A DNA stretch of 64,000 bases from Pseudotabrizicola sp. (GTDB lineage: Bacteria; Pseudomonadota; Alphaproteobacteria; Rhodobacterales; Rhodobacteraceae), in assembly GCF_030656345.1 (NCBI RefSeq), contig NZ_JAUSNR010000046.1:1-64000 (forward strand), read 5' to 3'. Both the position numbers and the translations under genes were made by a program. The notes beneath the pieces were generated by a model, which saw nothing but the letters and a program-made list of their open reading frames with translations, did no database searches and had not been told where the DNA came from. This document shows positions 1 through 8,406 of this stretch, in pieces. Within the stretch, counting starts at the first letter, position 1. Every line of letters starts with the position of its first letter.

Positions 1-1
1 G

Positions 2-34
2 GAGGATGACGATGATCCTGAACCCCGAGACTGA
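2..34 (+). CDS. ArsR-family regulator, C-terminal end only (partial)
   Basis: The first bases encode EDDDDPEPRD and a TGA stop. This is identical to the last residues of the ArsR-family protein at 18523-18876 and sits in the same overlapping position relative to the following SRPBCC gene. The rest of the gene lies before the window. Its presence is inferred only from this tail, but the match in frame, stop position and 23-nt overlap makes chance unlikely. Confidence 0.7.
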   Translation, partial: EDDDDPEPRD

Positions 35-479
35 TCTTGAACTGGTGCGCCATCTGAAGGCCCCGCCGGCCAAAGTCTGGCGCTGCTGGACGGAACCCGC
101 GCTGCTGGAACAGTGGTTTGCGCCCAAACCAGTCGTGACCCGCGATGTGCAGATCGACCTGCGCCCCGGCGGCATCTTTGCGACCACGATGGATATTCCC
201 GGCATGGACAGCCAGACCGGCGCAGGCTGCATTCTGGAGGTCGTGCCAGAGCGGCGGTTGGTCTGGACCGATCTGCTGGGCCCTGGCTATCACCCGGCTG
301 CGGACAGCTTTGGCATGACCGCCATCATCCTGCTGGAACCCGAAGGCACTGGCACACTCTACCGCGCCATCGCCCTGCACCGCACCCCAGATCAGCGCAA
401 ATCGCATGAGGATATGGGCTTTCACGACGGCTGGGGCACGGCGGCGGCGCAGCTCGACGCTGTGGCGGCGGCACTATGA
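12..479 (+). CDS. SRPBCC (AHSA1-like) domain protein, left copy 1
   Basis: A 155-residue single-domain START/AHSA1-type protein of the SRPBCC superfamily, a helix-grip fold that binds hydrophobic ligands or assists folding in the cytoplasm. Typical landmarks are an N-terminal 'APPAKVWRCWTEPALLEQWF' segment, a central 'DLRPGGIFATTMD' strand pair and a C-terminal helix with GWG. I start at the ATG six bases after GGAGG (1-5); an in-frame ATG at base 6 would overlap that ribosome site. It overlaps the preceding ArsR end and runs into the next SRPBCC gene by ATGA, so the three are co-translated. ArsR-SRPBCC pairs are common; the ligand is unknown. Confidence 0.85.
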   Translation: MILNPETDLELVRHLKAPPAKVWRCWTEPALLEQWFAPKPVVTRDVQIDLRPGGIFATTMDIPGMDSQTGAGCILEVVPERRLVWTDLLGPGYHPAADSFGMTAIILLEPEGTGTLYRAIALHRTPDQRKSHEDMGFHDGWGTAAAQLDAVAAAL

Positions 480-919
480 GCGGACGTACAATCACCCTGT
501 CGCGGCTGATCGCAGCACCGGTGCCAAAGGTCTGGCGCTGCTGGACCGATCCGGCGCTGTTGCCGCAATGGTTCGGGCCGGAGGGGTTCACCTGCCGCAC
601 TCATGACATCGACCTGCGCGAGGGCGGGCAGTGGCTGTTCGACATGACCGGGCCGGATGGCAAGGTCTGGCCCAACCGACACCGCTATACAAGGATGGAA
701 GCGCCGCACCGGCTGGAGTTTCTGCTGGACGCAGGCACGGACGATGAGGCGGCGAATGCGGTGGTGATGACCCTGACTGCCGAGGGCGATGCCACCCGAA
801 TCCGCTATGAGATGACCTTTCCCAGCCTCGCTGCGCGGGCGATGGCGGTCGGGTTCGGTGCGGTGGAACTGGGGCATCAGACCCTGTCCAAACTCGCGGC
901 GATGGCGCAGGGCGATTAA
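476..919 (+). CDS. SRPBCC (AHSA1-like) domain protein, left copy 2
   Basis: A 147-residue second SRPBCC/AHSA1 protein, tandem paralogue of the previous gene; both share the 'KVWRCWT(E/D)PALLxQWF' start. It begins on the ATGA overlap, so translation is coupled. Its stop overlaps by three bases the stop of the convergent DUF2256 gene. The mirror copy at 17626-18081 has a slightly longer C-terminus (151 residues), so the tails differ just where the two convergent genes meet. Function beyond a small-molecule-binding fold cannot be read from sequence. Confidence 0.85.
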   Translation: MSGRTITLSRLIAAPVPKVWRCWTDPALLPQWFGPEGFTCRTHDIDLREGGQWLFDMTGPDGKVWPNRHRYTRMEAPHRLEFLLDAGTDDEAANAVVMTLTAEGDATRIRYEMTFPSLAARAMAVGFGAVELGHQTLSKLAAMAQGD

Positions 920-1071
920 CCCGGCTTGCGCTTTGCCTCGCCCCGGCACCGGTCAGAGCAAAAGCGCACTTCGTCCCAGACCTTTTCCCATTTCTTGCGC
1001 CAGACGAACGGCCTGCCGCAGGTGGCGCAGATCTTGCCGGGCAGATCGCCCTTTTTCACCATCTTTGCCAT
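916..1071 (-). CDS. DUF2256 family small zinc-ribbon-like protein, left copy
   Basis: A 51-residue basic protein starting [15 protein letters not shown], with two cysteine pairs (C-A-T-C and C-S-D-R-C) around a '[14 protein letters not shown]' helix, characteristic of DUF2256. Such a spacing suggests a small metal-binding module. It lies three bases downstream of the photolyase gene on the same strand; DUF2256 genes are often found beside photolyase/cryptochrome genes, which suggests a linked role. The copy at 17474-17629 has the same length and differs at a few positions. Confidence 0.85.
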   Translation of the reverse strand: MAKMVKKGDLPGKICATCGRPFVWRKKWEKVWDEVRFCSDRCRGEAKRKPG

Positions 1072-1074
1072 GGC

Positions 1075-2586
1075 TTACAGCCCAAGGCTCAACTGCGCCG
1101 AAGACACCGCCGCCCGCCGCTTGGGCGCGCGGTCGTTGACAAAGCGCGGATCGGCGCGACTGGCGTGGCGCTCGATGATCTCGACAATTTCGGCGCGTGG
1201 TGCGGTTTTGCGCAGGCCAAACACCGCATCGCGCGCGGCCCGCTGGGCGGCCATCACATCGACCACCGGCTCCGGATAGCGCCGCCCCAGCAGCCCGCGC
1301 GCGCCCTCCCACCGCCACGGGCTTTGCAGGAACGCATCCGGCACATCGGCCAGTTCCGGCAGCCAGCGGCGGGTGAACGCGCCGGTCGGGTCCTGATCCT
1401 GCCCCTGTTTCACCGGGTTGTAGATGCGCGGCGTGTTGATGCCCGTCGTGCCCGACTGCATCTGCACCTGCGGCCAGTGAATCCCCGGCTCGTAATCGGT
1501 AAACCGCCGCGCCAGCACAGGCCCTGTGGCGCGCCAGTCCAGCCAGAGGTGATAGGACGCGACCGATGTCACCATCGCCCGCATCCGGAAATTCAGCCAG
1601 CCGGTCGCCGCCAGATAGCGCATGCAGGCATCGACAAAGGGCAAGCCGGTTTCCCCCGCGCTCCATGCCGCCAGACGGCTGGCGTCGGGATCGCGCGGGC
1701 GCAGGTGTTCGGCGGCGCGGTGCAGGCAACGCACCTCGATCTGCGGCTCATCCTCCAGCTTTTGCATGAAGTGGTCGCGCCAGGCCAGACGGCTCTGGAA
1801 GCTGGTCAGCGATCCCGGCCAGCGCCCGCCGGGGCGCTCGGCCAGCCGGGTCGTGGTGGCTTGCGCCACCTCGCGCCCCGACAGCGCCCCCAGCGCCAGA
1901 TAGGGCGACAGCCGTGAACAAGCGCGCTCGCCGGTCAGGGGCGAGGACATGGCGGTACGGTACGGCTCGCCGCGCAGGGTCAGGAAGGAGTCGAGCGCCA
2001 GCAGCCCATGCTGCCGCCCGCCCGCCTGCCGGTGGGCGCAACGATCCTCTGCCAGCCGCAGGGCGCGGGCTGAGGGGATCACCCCCGGCTCGACCCCGGA
2101 GACCGGGGTCAGCCCTGTGGGCGCGGGAAGTTGCGGCTGCGCAGTAAAGCTGTCGCGCTTGCGCGCCCAGCCATCCCGCCCGGCCATCCTGCGCACCACA
2201 CCCGATTGCGGCAGCTCGGTCCAGTCCACCCCCGCCGCTTTGGCCCAAGCCGCCACGCGTTTGTCGCGGGCAAAGGTCCACAGATTGCCGGTCTCTTCAT
2301 GGCTGACGATATGGCTGATCTTGTGCTGACGGCGCAGCCGCTCCATCACCTCGACCGCCTCGCCGACCCGCACGATCAGCCGCGCCCCCGCTGTCCCCAG
2401 ATCCTGCCGCAGATCGGCCAAGGTTTCGGCGGTAAACTCCCATTGCCTGGCCGAGGTATCGGGCAGCGCCCAATACTCCGGCTCTACAATATACAGCGGC
2501 AGAACCGGCCCGAGGCTTGCCGCCAGCGTCAGGGCAGGGTGGTCATGGACCCGCAGATCGCGCTTGAACCAGATGAGAACATTCAT
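1075..2586 (-). CDS. phr: Deoxyribodipyrimidine photolyase / cryptochrome family, left copy
   Basis: A 503-residue FAD-dependent light-driven DNA repair enzyme. The N-terminal photolyase domain begins 'MNVLIWFKRDLRVHDHPAL'. The C-terminal FAD-binding domain carries 'WRDHF', 'TGWLNFRMRAMV' and 'NTPRIYNPVKQ', typical of class I-type photolyases. The start matches the mirror copy exactly in length. It heads a two-gene unit with DUF2256 and is divergent from pepN, with about 140 bases between the starts. Whether it repairs CPDs or acts as a cryptochrome cannot be decided here. A genome keeping two diverged copies this close together is unusual. Confidence 0.93.
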   Translation of the reverse strand: MNVLIWFKRDLRVHDHPALTLAASLGPVLPLYIVEPEYWALPDTSARQWEFTAETLADLRQDLGTAGARLIVRVGEAVEVMERLRRQHKISHIVSHEETGNLWTFARDKRVAAWAKAAGVDWTELPQSGVVRRMAGRDGWARKRDSFTAQPQLPAPTGLTPVSGVEPGVIPSARALRLAEDRCAHRQAGGRQHGLLALDSFLTLRGEPYRTAMSSPLTGERACSRLSPYLALGALSGREVAQATTTRLAERPGGRWPGSLTSFQSRLAWRDHFMQKLEDEPQIEVRCLHRAAEHLRPRDPDASRLAAWSAGETGLPFVDACMRYLAATGWLNFRMRAMVTSVASYHLWLDWRATGPVLARRFTDYEPGIHWPQVQMQSGTTGINTPRIYNPVKQGQDQDPTGAFTRRWLPELADVPDAFLQSPWRWEGARGLLGRRYPEPVVDVMAAQRAARDAVFGLRKTAPRAEIVEIIERHASRADPRFVNDRAPKRRAAVSSAQLSLGL

Positions 2587-2725
2587 GGAACATATCAGAT
2601 AGCGGCTGGGCCAGATTCGTAAAGACCTGATCCGCCGTGCGCAGGATTTTTCCCCCGCGCCAATGCCTTCGGGCTTGCACGTGGCGGCACAGCGCATAGC
2701 TTGGGTGGGCAGGAGGACCAGACCC

Positions 2726-5284
2726 ATGACCGACGCCCGCGCCATACACCTTGCCGATTACCAGCCGTTTTCGCACCTTGTGGATCAGGTCGCGCTGAAA
2801 TTCCATCTGTCGCCACAGGCCACAAAGGTACAGGCGCGGCTGGAGATGCGGCCAAACCCGGCGCGGGGTGCGGGCCATGACCTGCGGCTAGATGGTGAGG
2901 GGCTGCGGCTCATGTCGTTGTCAATAGACGGGCGGGCGCTGTCGGTGCAGCCCGATGACACCGGGCTGACCATTCCGGCGGCGGAGTTGCCCGATGCGCC
3001 GTTTGTGCTGGAAACCGAGGTCGAGATCGCGCCCGAGGGCAATACCGCGCTGGAGGGCCTGTATATGTCGCGCGGCCTGTACTGCACCCAATGCGAGGCC
3101 GAAGGCTTTCGCAAGATCACCTTTTACCCCGACCGCCCCGACGTGATGGCGCGGTTCCGGGTGCAGGTCGCGGGCGATCTGCCGGTGCTGTTGTCCAACG
3201 GCAATCTGGTGGCCGAGGGGCCGGGCTGGGCGGAATGGGATGACCCATGGCCCAAACCCGCCTATCTGTTCGCACTGGTCGCGGGAGATCTGCGCGCCCA
3301 TTCCGCCCGGTTCGTCACGATGTCGGGCCGCGATGTCGCGCTCAACATCTGGGTGCGGCCGGGGGATGAGGGGCGCTGCGCCTATGCGATGGACAGCCTG
3401 ATCCGCTCGATGCGGTGGGATGAACAGGTCTACGGGCGCGAATACGATCTGGACGTGTTCAATATCGTCGCGGTCGATGATTTCAACATGGGCGCGATGG
3501 AGAACAAGGGGCTGAACATCTTCAACTCCAAATTCGTGCTGGCCAGTCCCGAGACCGCCACCGACGATGACTTCGCCCGGATCGAGGCGATCATCGCGCA
3601 TGAGTATTTCCACAACTGGACCGGCAACCGCATCACCTGCCGCGACTGGTTTCAGCTGTGCCTGAAAGAGGGGCTGACCGTCTACCGCGACCAGCAGTTT
3701 TCCGGTGACATGCGGTCCCACGCGGTCAAGCGGATCGAGGATGTGCTGATGCTGCGCGCCCGCCAGTTCCGCGAGGATCAGGGGCCGCTGGCCCATGCGG
3801 TGCGGCCTGAGAGCTATGTCGAGATCAACAATTTCTACACCGCCACGATCTATGAAAAGGGTGCCGAGGTGATCGGCATGCTGAAACGTCTGGTGGGGGA
3901 TGACGGCTATGCCCGCGCGCTGGATCTGTATTTCGAGCGCCACGACGGGCAGGCGGCCACGATCGAGGATTGGCTGGCGGTGTTTCAGGATGCCACGGGG
4001 CGCGATCTGACCCAGTTCAAACGCTGGTATTCCGAAGCGGGCACGCCCCGGCTACGGGTAACAGATGACTTTAACAACGGCACCTATACGCTTCATTTCG
4101 AACAGGAAAACCCGGTCACCCCCGGCCAGACGGTCAAGGGCGCCAAGGTGCTGCCGATTGCAGTCGGGCTTTTGAACCCCAATGGCGACGAGGTGGTGCC
4201 GACCACGGTGCTGGAAATGACCGAGACCCGGCAATCCTTCCGCTTTGACGGGTTGGCGGCGCGGCCGGTGCCCTCGATCCTGCGCGGCTTTTCCGCGCCG
4301 GTGCTGCTGGAGCGTACGGTCAGCGCCGAGGAGCGCGCCTTTCTGCTGGCGCATGACACCGACCCGTTCAACAAATGGGAGGCGGGGCGGGCCTTGGCCA
4401 AGGATCTGCTGGCGCGGATGGTGATCGACGGGGCTGCACCGGGGCCGGACTGGCTTGATGCACTGGCGCGGGTGGCGCAGGATGACAGCCTTGACCCGGC
4501 GTTTCGCGCGCTTTGCCTGCGGCTGCCGTCCGATGACGACATGGCGCAAACCTTGTACGCCTCAGGCCATGTGCCAGACCCGGCGGGGATTTACGCGGCG
4601 CGCAGACGGATGGGGGATGCGCTGGCACAGCGGCTGGCCGGGGTGTTGCCGGGGCTGATGGCGGGGCTTGCCGAACCCGGCCCGTTTACGCCCGATGCCC
4701 GCGCTGCGGGCCGCCGGTCGTTGCGGCTGGCCGCGCTGTCGCTGCTGTCCCGGGTCGATGGCGGCACCGCCGCGCGCGCCGCCTTTGCGGCGGCGGACAA
4801 CATGACCGAAGAGGTCGGCGCGCTGTCCTGCCTGCTCGACATCGGCGCGGGGCAAGAGGAGCTGGCGCGGTTTGAATCCCGCTGGCGGACCGACCGCAAT
4901 GTGATGGACAAGTGGTTTGCGCTGCAGATCGGCTTTGCCAGCCCGGAGCGGGCGGCAGAGGTGACCCGCGCCCTGACCGAACACCCGGATTTCGACTGGA
5001 AAAATCCCAACCGCTTCCGGTCAGTGATCGGGGCGCTGTCGGGCCATCATGCGGGGTTCCACCACATCAGCGGCGCGGCTTATGCGCTGGTGGCGGATTG
5101 GTTGCTGCGGCTCGACCCGCTGAACCCGCAAACGGCGGCGCGGATGTCGACCGCGTTCGAGACCTGGCCGCGCTATGACGCCGACCGGCAGGGCATGCTG
5201 CGCGATGTGCTGCGCCGGATGCTGGCAACCAAGGGGCTAAGCCGGGATCTGTCCGAGATGGCCGGGCGCATGCTGGGGGACTAA
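2726..5284 (+). CDS. pepN: Aminopeptidase N (M1 metallopeptidase), left copy
   Basis: An 852-residue cytoplasmic zinc aminopeptidase that trims N-terminal residues from peptides. It shows the M1 exopeptidase motif GAMEN ('NMGAMENKGLNIFNSK'), the zinc site HEYFH followed by the glutamate in 'CLKEGLTVYRD', and the C-terminal helical domain that marks the PepN subfamily. AGGAGG (2711-2716) precedes the chosen ATG by nine bases; a longer reading from 2663 lacks such a site. It converges on rlmJ across a hairpin. The second copy (13260-15818) has identical length and intact catalytic residues. Confidence 0.95.
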   Translation: MTDARAIHLADYQPFSHLVDQVALKFHLSPQATKVQARLEMRPNPARGAGHDLRLDGEGLRLMSLSIDGRALSVQPDDTGLTIPAAELPDAPFVLETEVEIAPEGNTALEGLYMSRGLYCTQCEAEGFRKITFYPDRPDVMARFRVQVAGDLPVLLSNGNLVAEGPGWAEWDDPWPKPAYLFALVAGDLRAHSARFVTMSGRDVALNIWVRPGDEGRCAYAMDSLIRSMRWDEQVYGREYDLDVFNIVAVDDFNMGAMENKGLNIFNSKFVLASPETATDDDFARIEAIIAHEYFHNWTGNRITCRDWFQLCLKEGLTVYRDQQFSGDMRSHAVKRIEDVLMLRARQFREDQGPLAHAVRPESYVEINNFYTATIYEKGAEVIGMLKRLVGDDGYARALDLYFERHDGQAATIEDWLAVFQDATGRDLTQFKRWYSEAGTPRLRVTDDFNNGTYTLHFEQENPVTPGQTVKGAKVLPIAVGLLNPNGDEVVPTTVLEMTETRQSFRFDGLAARPVPSILRGFSAPVLLERTVSAEERAFLLAHDTDPFNKWEAGRALAKDLLARMVIDGAAPGPDWLDALARVAQDDSLDPAFRALCLRLPSDDDMAQTLYASGHVPDPAGIYAARRRMGDALAQRLAGVLPGLMAGLAEPGPFTPDARAAGRRSLRLAALSLLSRVDGGTAARAAFAAADNMTEEVGALSCLLDIGAGQEELARFESRWRTDRNVMDKWFALQIGFASPERAAEVTRALTEHPDFDWKNPNRFRSVIGALSGHHAGFHHISGAAYALVADWLLRLDPLNPQTAARMSTAFETWPRYDADRQGMLRDVLRRMLATKGLSRDLSEMAGRMLGD

Positions 5285-5296
5285 GCGCGCGCAGCA

Positions 5297-5338
5297 GGCC
5301 GGGCCCGAATTTTCGCCGAAAATTCGTCTGCGGCCGGG
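5297..5338. terminator. Bidirectional hairpin between pepN and rlmJ (left arm)
   Basis: A perfect 8-bp stem (GAATTTTC, 5307-5314, and GAAAATTC, 5318-5325) around a GCC loop, flanked by outer GGCC-rich arms. It sits in the 65-bp gap between two convergent genes, where a shared terminator is expected. A related hairpin occupies the same gap in the right arm (13209-13256). Confidence 0.7.
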
Positions 5339-5349
5339 GGTGTGATCCG

Positions 5350-6129
5350 TCAGCCGAGCTTACGGAACAATCCGGTCAACCGCTTCGTCTCGGTTTCAAT
5401 GCCAAAGGGCGGGTTGATCATCACCATGCCCGAGCCTTCCATCCGGTGCCCGTCGCGCACCGGGGGGAAGCGCACCTCATGCACCAGCGCCTCGGGCTGG
5501 ATCGCGCGCAGCTCTACCAACATCGGCTTGTGATAGCCTTCGCGCAGGATCGGATACCACAGGTAAATGATCCCGACATTCCACTTGCGGTGCAGCTGGC
5601 CGACCACGCGCGGTATCGTCTCGTAATCGGTCTTCACCTCATAAGACGGGTCGATCAGCGCCATGCCGCGCCGGGGCGTGGGCGGGCAGATCGACAGCGC
5701 TTTGGCCAGACCATCCTCGTGATAGACCTTGGCCCCGAACGGGGCAGAGGCATATTCCAGCGCCGCATGTTCCTGCGGGTGCAGCTCGCACAGATGGATG
5801 CTGTCGGTTTCGCGCAGCAGGTGCCCGGCGATCAGCGGGCTGCCGGGGTAGGCGGCTGGCCCGCGCTGGTCGCGGGTGGCGGCCAGAGCGCGGCTATAGG
5901 GGTGCGTCGCGGGAAACCAGTTGGCGGCGATGGCAATGCCCTTGGCCGCCTCGCCGGTTTTCATCGCTTCGGGGGCGGTCAGATCATACAGCCCGCGCCC
6001 GGCGTGGGTTTCCACAGAGGTCAGCGGTTTGTCCTTGCGGGTCAGGTAATCGAGCGTGGTGGCCAAAAGCGCGTGCTTGTGGACATCGGCAAGATTTCCG
6101 GCGTGATACAGGTGTTGATATGACAGCAT
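5350..6129 (-). CDS. rlmJ: 23S rRNA (adenine-2030-N6)-methyltransferase RlmJ, left copy
   Basis: A 259-residue SAM-dependent methyltransferase that modifies A2030 of 23S rRNA. It has the RlmJ N-terminus 'MLSYQHLYHAGNLADVHKH', a 'VETHAGRGLYDL' SAM-binding strand-loop and the N6-adenine catalytic motif in the form DPSYE ('LIDPSYEVK') near residue 165. A longer upstream reading would run into a palindromic repeat and has no family support, so I start at the conserved MLSY. The copy at 12420-13199 has the same length. Confidence 0.95.
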   Translation of the reverse strand: MLSYQHLYHAGNLADVHKHALLATTLDYLTRKDKPLTSVETHAGRGLYDLTAPEAMKTGEAAKGIAIAANWFPATHPYSRALAATRDQRGPAAYPGSPLIAGHLLRETDSIHLCELHPQEHAALEYASAPFGAKVYHEDGLAKALSICPPTPRRGMALIDPSYEVKTDYETIPRVVGQLHRKWNVGIIYLWYPILREGYHKPMLVELRAIQPEALVHEVRFPPVRDGHRMEGSGMVMINPPFGIETETKRLTGLFRKLG

Positions 6130-6136
6130 CTCATTG

Positions 6137-6213
6137 CCGTAGCAGGCGGCGGCCTGCCCCGCAAGGGCAGGGCGGGGTTTGGCGTCGCAAGGCGGGGTGA
6201 ACCCCGCCCTACG
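6137..6213. repeat. REP-like palindromic intergenic element at inner end of left arm
   Basis: Just upstream of rlmJ lies a cluster of GC-rich hairpins. The clearest is GGCGGGGT-GA-ACCCCGCC at 6191-6208; on the minus strand it reads as GTAGGGCGGGGTTCACCCCGCC, a palindrome I associate with repeated intergenic elements of Rhodobacterales and other alphaproteobacteria. It overlaps the stop region of the DUF4169 gene. Homology between the two duplication arms ends about here. Confidence 0.6.
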
Positions 6214-6385
6214 GCTCGCGTTTATGTGCCGCAAGATCGCGGGCGGCTTTGTCTGCTTCGGCCTTTTGCCGGTCGCGCTCGGTTCGGGTCAGGCCAAACT
6301 TCACCGCGTTTTCATCCGCCTGCGCGCGGGCCGCCTTGCGGGCGGCCTGCTTTTTCACCATGCGCAGGTTGACGACCTCGGCCAT
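6209..6385 (-). CDS. DUF4169 family small protein
   Basis: A 58-residue very charged protein beginning MAEVVNLRMVKKQAARKAA, rich in Ala, Lys and Arg, with a 'GLTRTERDRQKAEAD' segment. This is the pattern of the DUF4169 family, short helical proteins of alphaproteobacteria with no known function. Its ATG lies one base after the fumC stop, so it is the second gene of a fumC operon. It falls in the segment between the duplication arms and is present once. Its stop codon lies inside the palindromic element. Confidence 0.8.
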   Translation of the reverse strand: MAEVVNLRMVKKQAARKAARAQADENAVKFGLTRTERDRQKAEADKAARDLAAHKREP

Positions 6386-6386
6386 A

Positions 6387-7781
6387 TCAGCCTTTGGGGC
6401 CGATCATATCCTCGGGCCGCACCACGCGGTCAAAGGTTTCGGCGTCGACAAAGCCAAGCGCAATCGCCTCTTCCTTCAGGGTGGTGCCGTTCTTGTGCGC
6501 GGTCTTGGCCACCTTGGTCGCGTTGTCATAGCCGATGGTCGGGGCCAGTGCGGTGACCAGCATCAGCGATTCCTTCATCAGCTTGTCGATCCGCGCCACA
6601 TTGGCTTGGGTGCCCACCACCATATTGTCGGTGAACGATCCCGCCGCGTCGCCCAGAAGTTGCATGGATTGCAGCAGGTTGTACGACATCATCGGGTTGT
6701 AGACGTTCAGCTCGAAATGACCCTGCGAGCCGGCAAAGCCGATGGCCGCATCATTGCCCATCACATGCGCACAGACCATGGTCAGCGCTTCGGCCTGCGT
6801 CGGGTTGACCTTGCCCGGCATGATCGACGATCCGGGTTCATTTTCCGGCAGGATCAGCTCACCCAGACCCGAACGCGGGCCCGATCCCAGCAAGCGCAGG
6901 TCATTGGCAATTTTGAACAGGCTGGCGGCAACGGTTTTCAACGCGCCCGAGAACATCACCATGGCGTCATGCGCGGCGAGCGCCTCAAACTTGTTGGGCG
7001 CGGTCACGAAGGGCAGATCGGTGATTTCGGCAATGCGCGCGGCGACACGGGTATCCCAGCCCACACGGGTGTTCAGCCCGGTGCCGACAGCGGTGCCGCC
7101 CTGGGCCAGTTCATAAATGTCGGGCAGGCACATTTTCACCCGGGCGATGCCCTTGGCGACCTGCGCAGCATAGCCGCCGAATTCCTGGCCAAGCGTCAGC
7201 GGCGTGGCATCCTGCGTATGGGTGCGGCCGATCTTGATGATATCCTTGAACTCTTCCGATTTCGCGACCAGTGCGCCGTGCAGCTTTTCCAACCCCGGCA
7301 GCAACACATCGCGCGCCATCATGCCAGTGGCGACGTGCATTGCGGTGGGGAAGGTGTCGTTGCTGGATTGCCCCATGTTCACATGGTCATTCGGGTGGAC
7401 CGGCTTTTTGGACCCCATCACCCCGCCCAGCATTTCAATCGCGCGGTTAGAGATCACCTCATTCGCGTTCATGTTGCTTTGCGTGCCCGACCCGGTCTGC
7501 CAGACCACCAGCGGGAAGTTGTCGTCGAACTTGCCGTCGATCACCTCTGTCGCGGCGGCGGCAATCGCAGTGCCCAGATCGGCAGGCATATCGCCCTGAT
7601 CGACGTTGACCAGCGCGCAGGCCTTTTTGATCACGCCAAGCGCGCGGATGATCGCAACGGGCTGCTTTTCCCAGCCGATCGGAAAGTTGATGATCGACCG
7701 CTGGGTCTGCGCGCCCCAGTATTTGTCGGCAGGAACCTCCAGCGGGCCAAAGCTGTCGGTTTCGGTACGGGTGGCGGACAT
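6387..7781 (-). CDS. fumC: Class II fumarate hydratase
   Basis: A 464-residue iron-independent fumarase, converting fumarate to L-malate in the TCA cycle. It shows '[21 protein letters not shown]' at the N-terminus, '[14 protein letters not shown]' near residue 100 and the superfamily signature '[13 protein letters not shown]' near residue 315. The start is supported by AGGAGG eight bases upstream; a reading from 7838 adds an unlikely basic leader. Length fits FumC (about 465). It is followed immediately by DUF4169. Confidence 0.96.
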   Translation of the reverse strand: MSATRTETDSFGPLEVPADKYWGAQTQRSIINFPIGWEKQPVAIIRALGVIKKACALVNVDQGDMPADLGTAIAAAATEVIDGKFDDNFPLVVWQTGSGTQSNMNANEVISNRAIEMLGGVMGSKKPVHPNDHVNMGQSSNDTFPTAMHVATGMMARDVLLPGLEKLHGALVAKSEEFKDIIKIGRTHTQDATPLTLGQEFGGYAAQVAKGIARVKMCLPDIYELAQGGTAVGTGLNTRVGWDTRVAARIAEITDLPFVTAPNKFEALAAHDAMVMFSGALKTVAASLFKIANDLRLLGSGPRSGLGELILPENEPGSSIMPGKVNPTQAEALTMVCAHVMGNDAAIGFAGSQGHFELNVYNPMMSYNLLQSMQLLGDAAGSFTDNMVVGTQANVARIDKLMKESLMLVTALAPTIGYDNATKVAKTAHKNGTTLKEEAIALGFVDAETFDRVVRPEDMIGPKG

Positions 7782-7889
7782 CGGCAAGCCTCCTGATTTT
7801 GCTGCCCCGTCCTTACGGTGCGGGCGCAGAAAAATCAATCGGCATACCGTCGCATACAGGACCAGATCCCGTTGCTTTTTCCCAAAACG

Positions 7890-8348
7890 CTATTGCTTGC
7901 GGAACTTGTCCAGGCTGACAACCTCGGCGTCATGCTGTGGGGGCGGCGGATCATCGTCGCCGTCGTCTTCGTCGCCCTCATCCTCATCGTCTTCGACATG
8001 GCTTTCAAAGCGCAGGCCGAATTCGACGGACGGGTCAACAAAGGTGCGCACCGCATCGAACGGAATCACCATCGGTTCCGGCTGGTTGCCGAAGTTGAGG
8101 GTGATGGTGAAACCCTCATCCGTCACGGTCAGGTTTTCAAACCAGTGCTGGATCACGATGGTCATTTCCGCCGGATAGCGGGCTTTGAGCCAATCGGCCA
8201 TCTCCACCTCGGGATGGGTGGTGTCAAAGGTGATGAAGAAATGATGCGCGCCGGGCAGGCCGTTCTGGCCCACATCCTCCAGCACAGACTGGATCAGGCT
8301 GCGCATCGCGCGATGCATCAGATTTCCGTAGTCGATCGACCGCGCCAT
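7890..8348 (-). CDS. sspB: SspB family ClpXP adaptor protein
   Basis: A 152-residue alphaproteobacterial SspB. SspB tethers substrates, such as ssrA-tagged proteins, to the ClpXP protease. The N-terminal two thirds form the substrate-binding domain ('HHFFITFDTTHPEVEMADWLK', 'PMVIPFDAVRTFVDPSVEFGL'). An acidic flexible linker of Asp/Glu with four prolines follows, then a short C-terminal 'VVSLDKFRKQ' that matches the ClpX-binding tail. The ATG has GAGG upstream; a GTG/ATG four codons earlier is less likely. Confidence 0.88.
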   Translation of the reverse strand: MARSIDYGNLMHRAMRSLIQSVLEDVGQNGLPGAHHFFITFDTTHPEVEMADWLKARYPAEMTIVIQHWFENLTVTDEGFTITLNFGNQPEPMVIPFDAVRTFVDPSVEFGLRFESHVEDDEDEGDEDDGDDDPPPPQHDAEVVSLDKFRKQ

Positions 8349-8406
8349 TCCAAACCTCAAACTCTTGTCCCGTCAGCATAGGGGATTCGCCCCCGATGAA
8401 AAGGGG

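Larger units (their letters stand above)
1..6148. repeat. Left arm of ~6 kb inverted duplication
   Basis: This block carries the 3' end of an ArsR gene, two SRPBCC genes, DUF2256, photolyase, pepN and rlmJ. The same genes occur in mirror order and orientation between about 12,401 and 18,880. Every matched pair has the same intergenic layout, including ATGA overlaps and the 3-nt gap between phr and DUF2256. The encoded RlmJ copies differ at about 18 of 259 positions and the first SRPBCC copies at about 12 of 155 by hand count. Homology extends a few bases beyond the rlmJ start and stops at a palindromic repeat. The outer end lies left of the window. Confidence 0.93.
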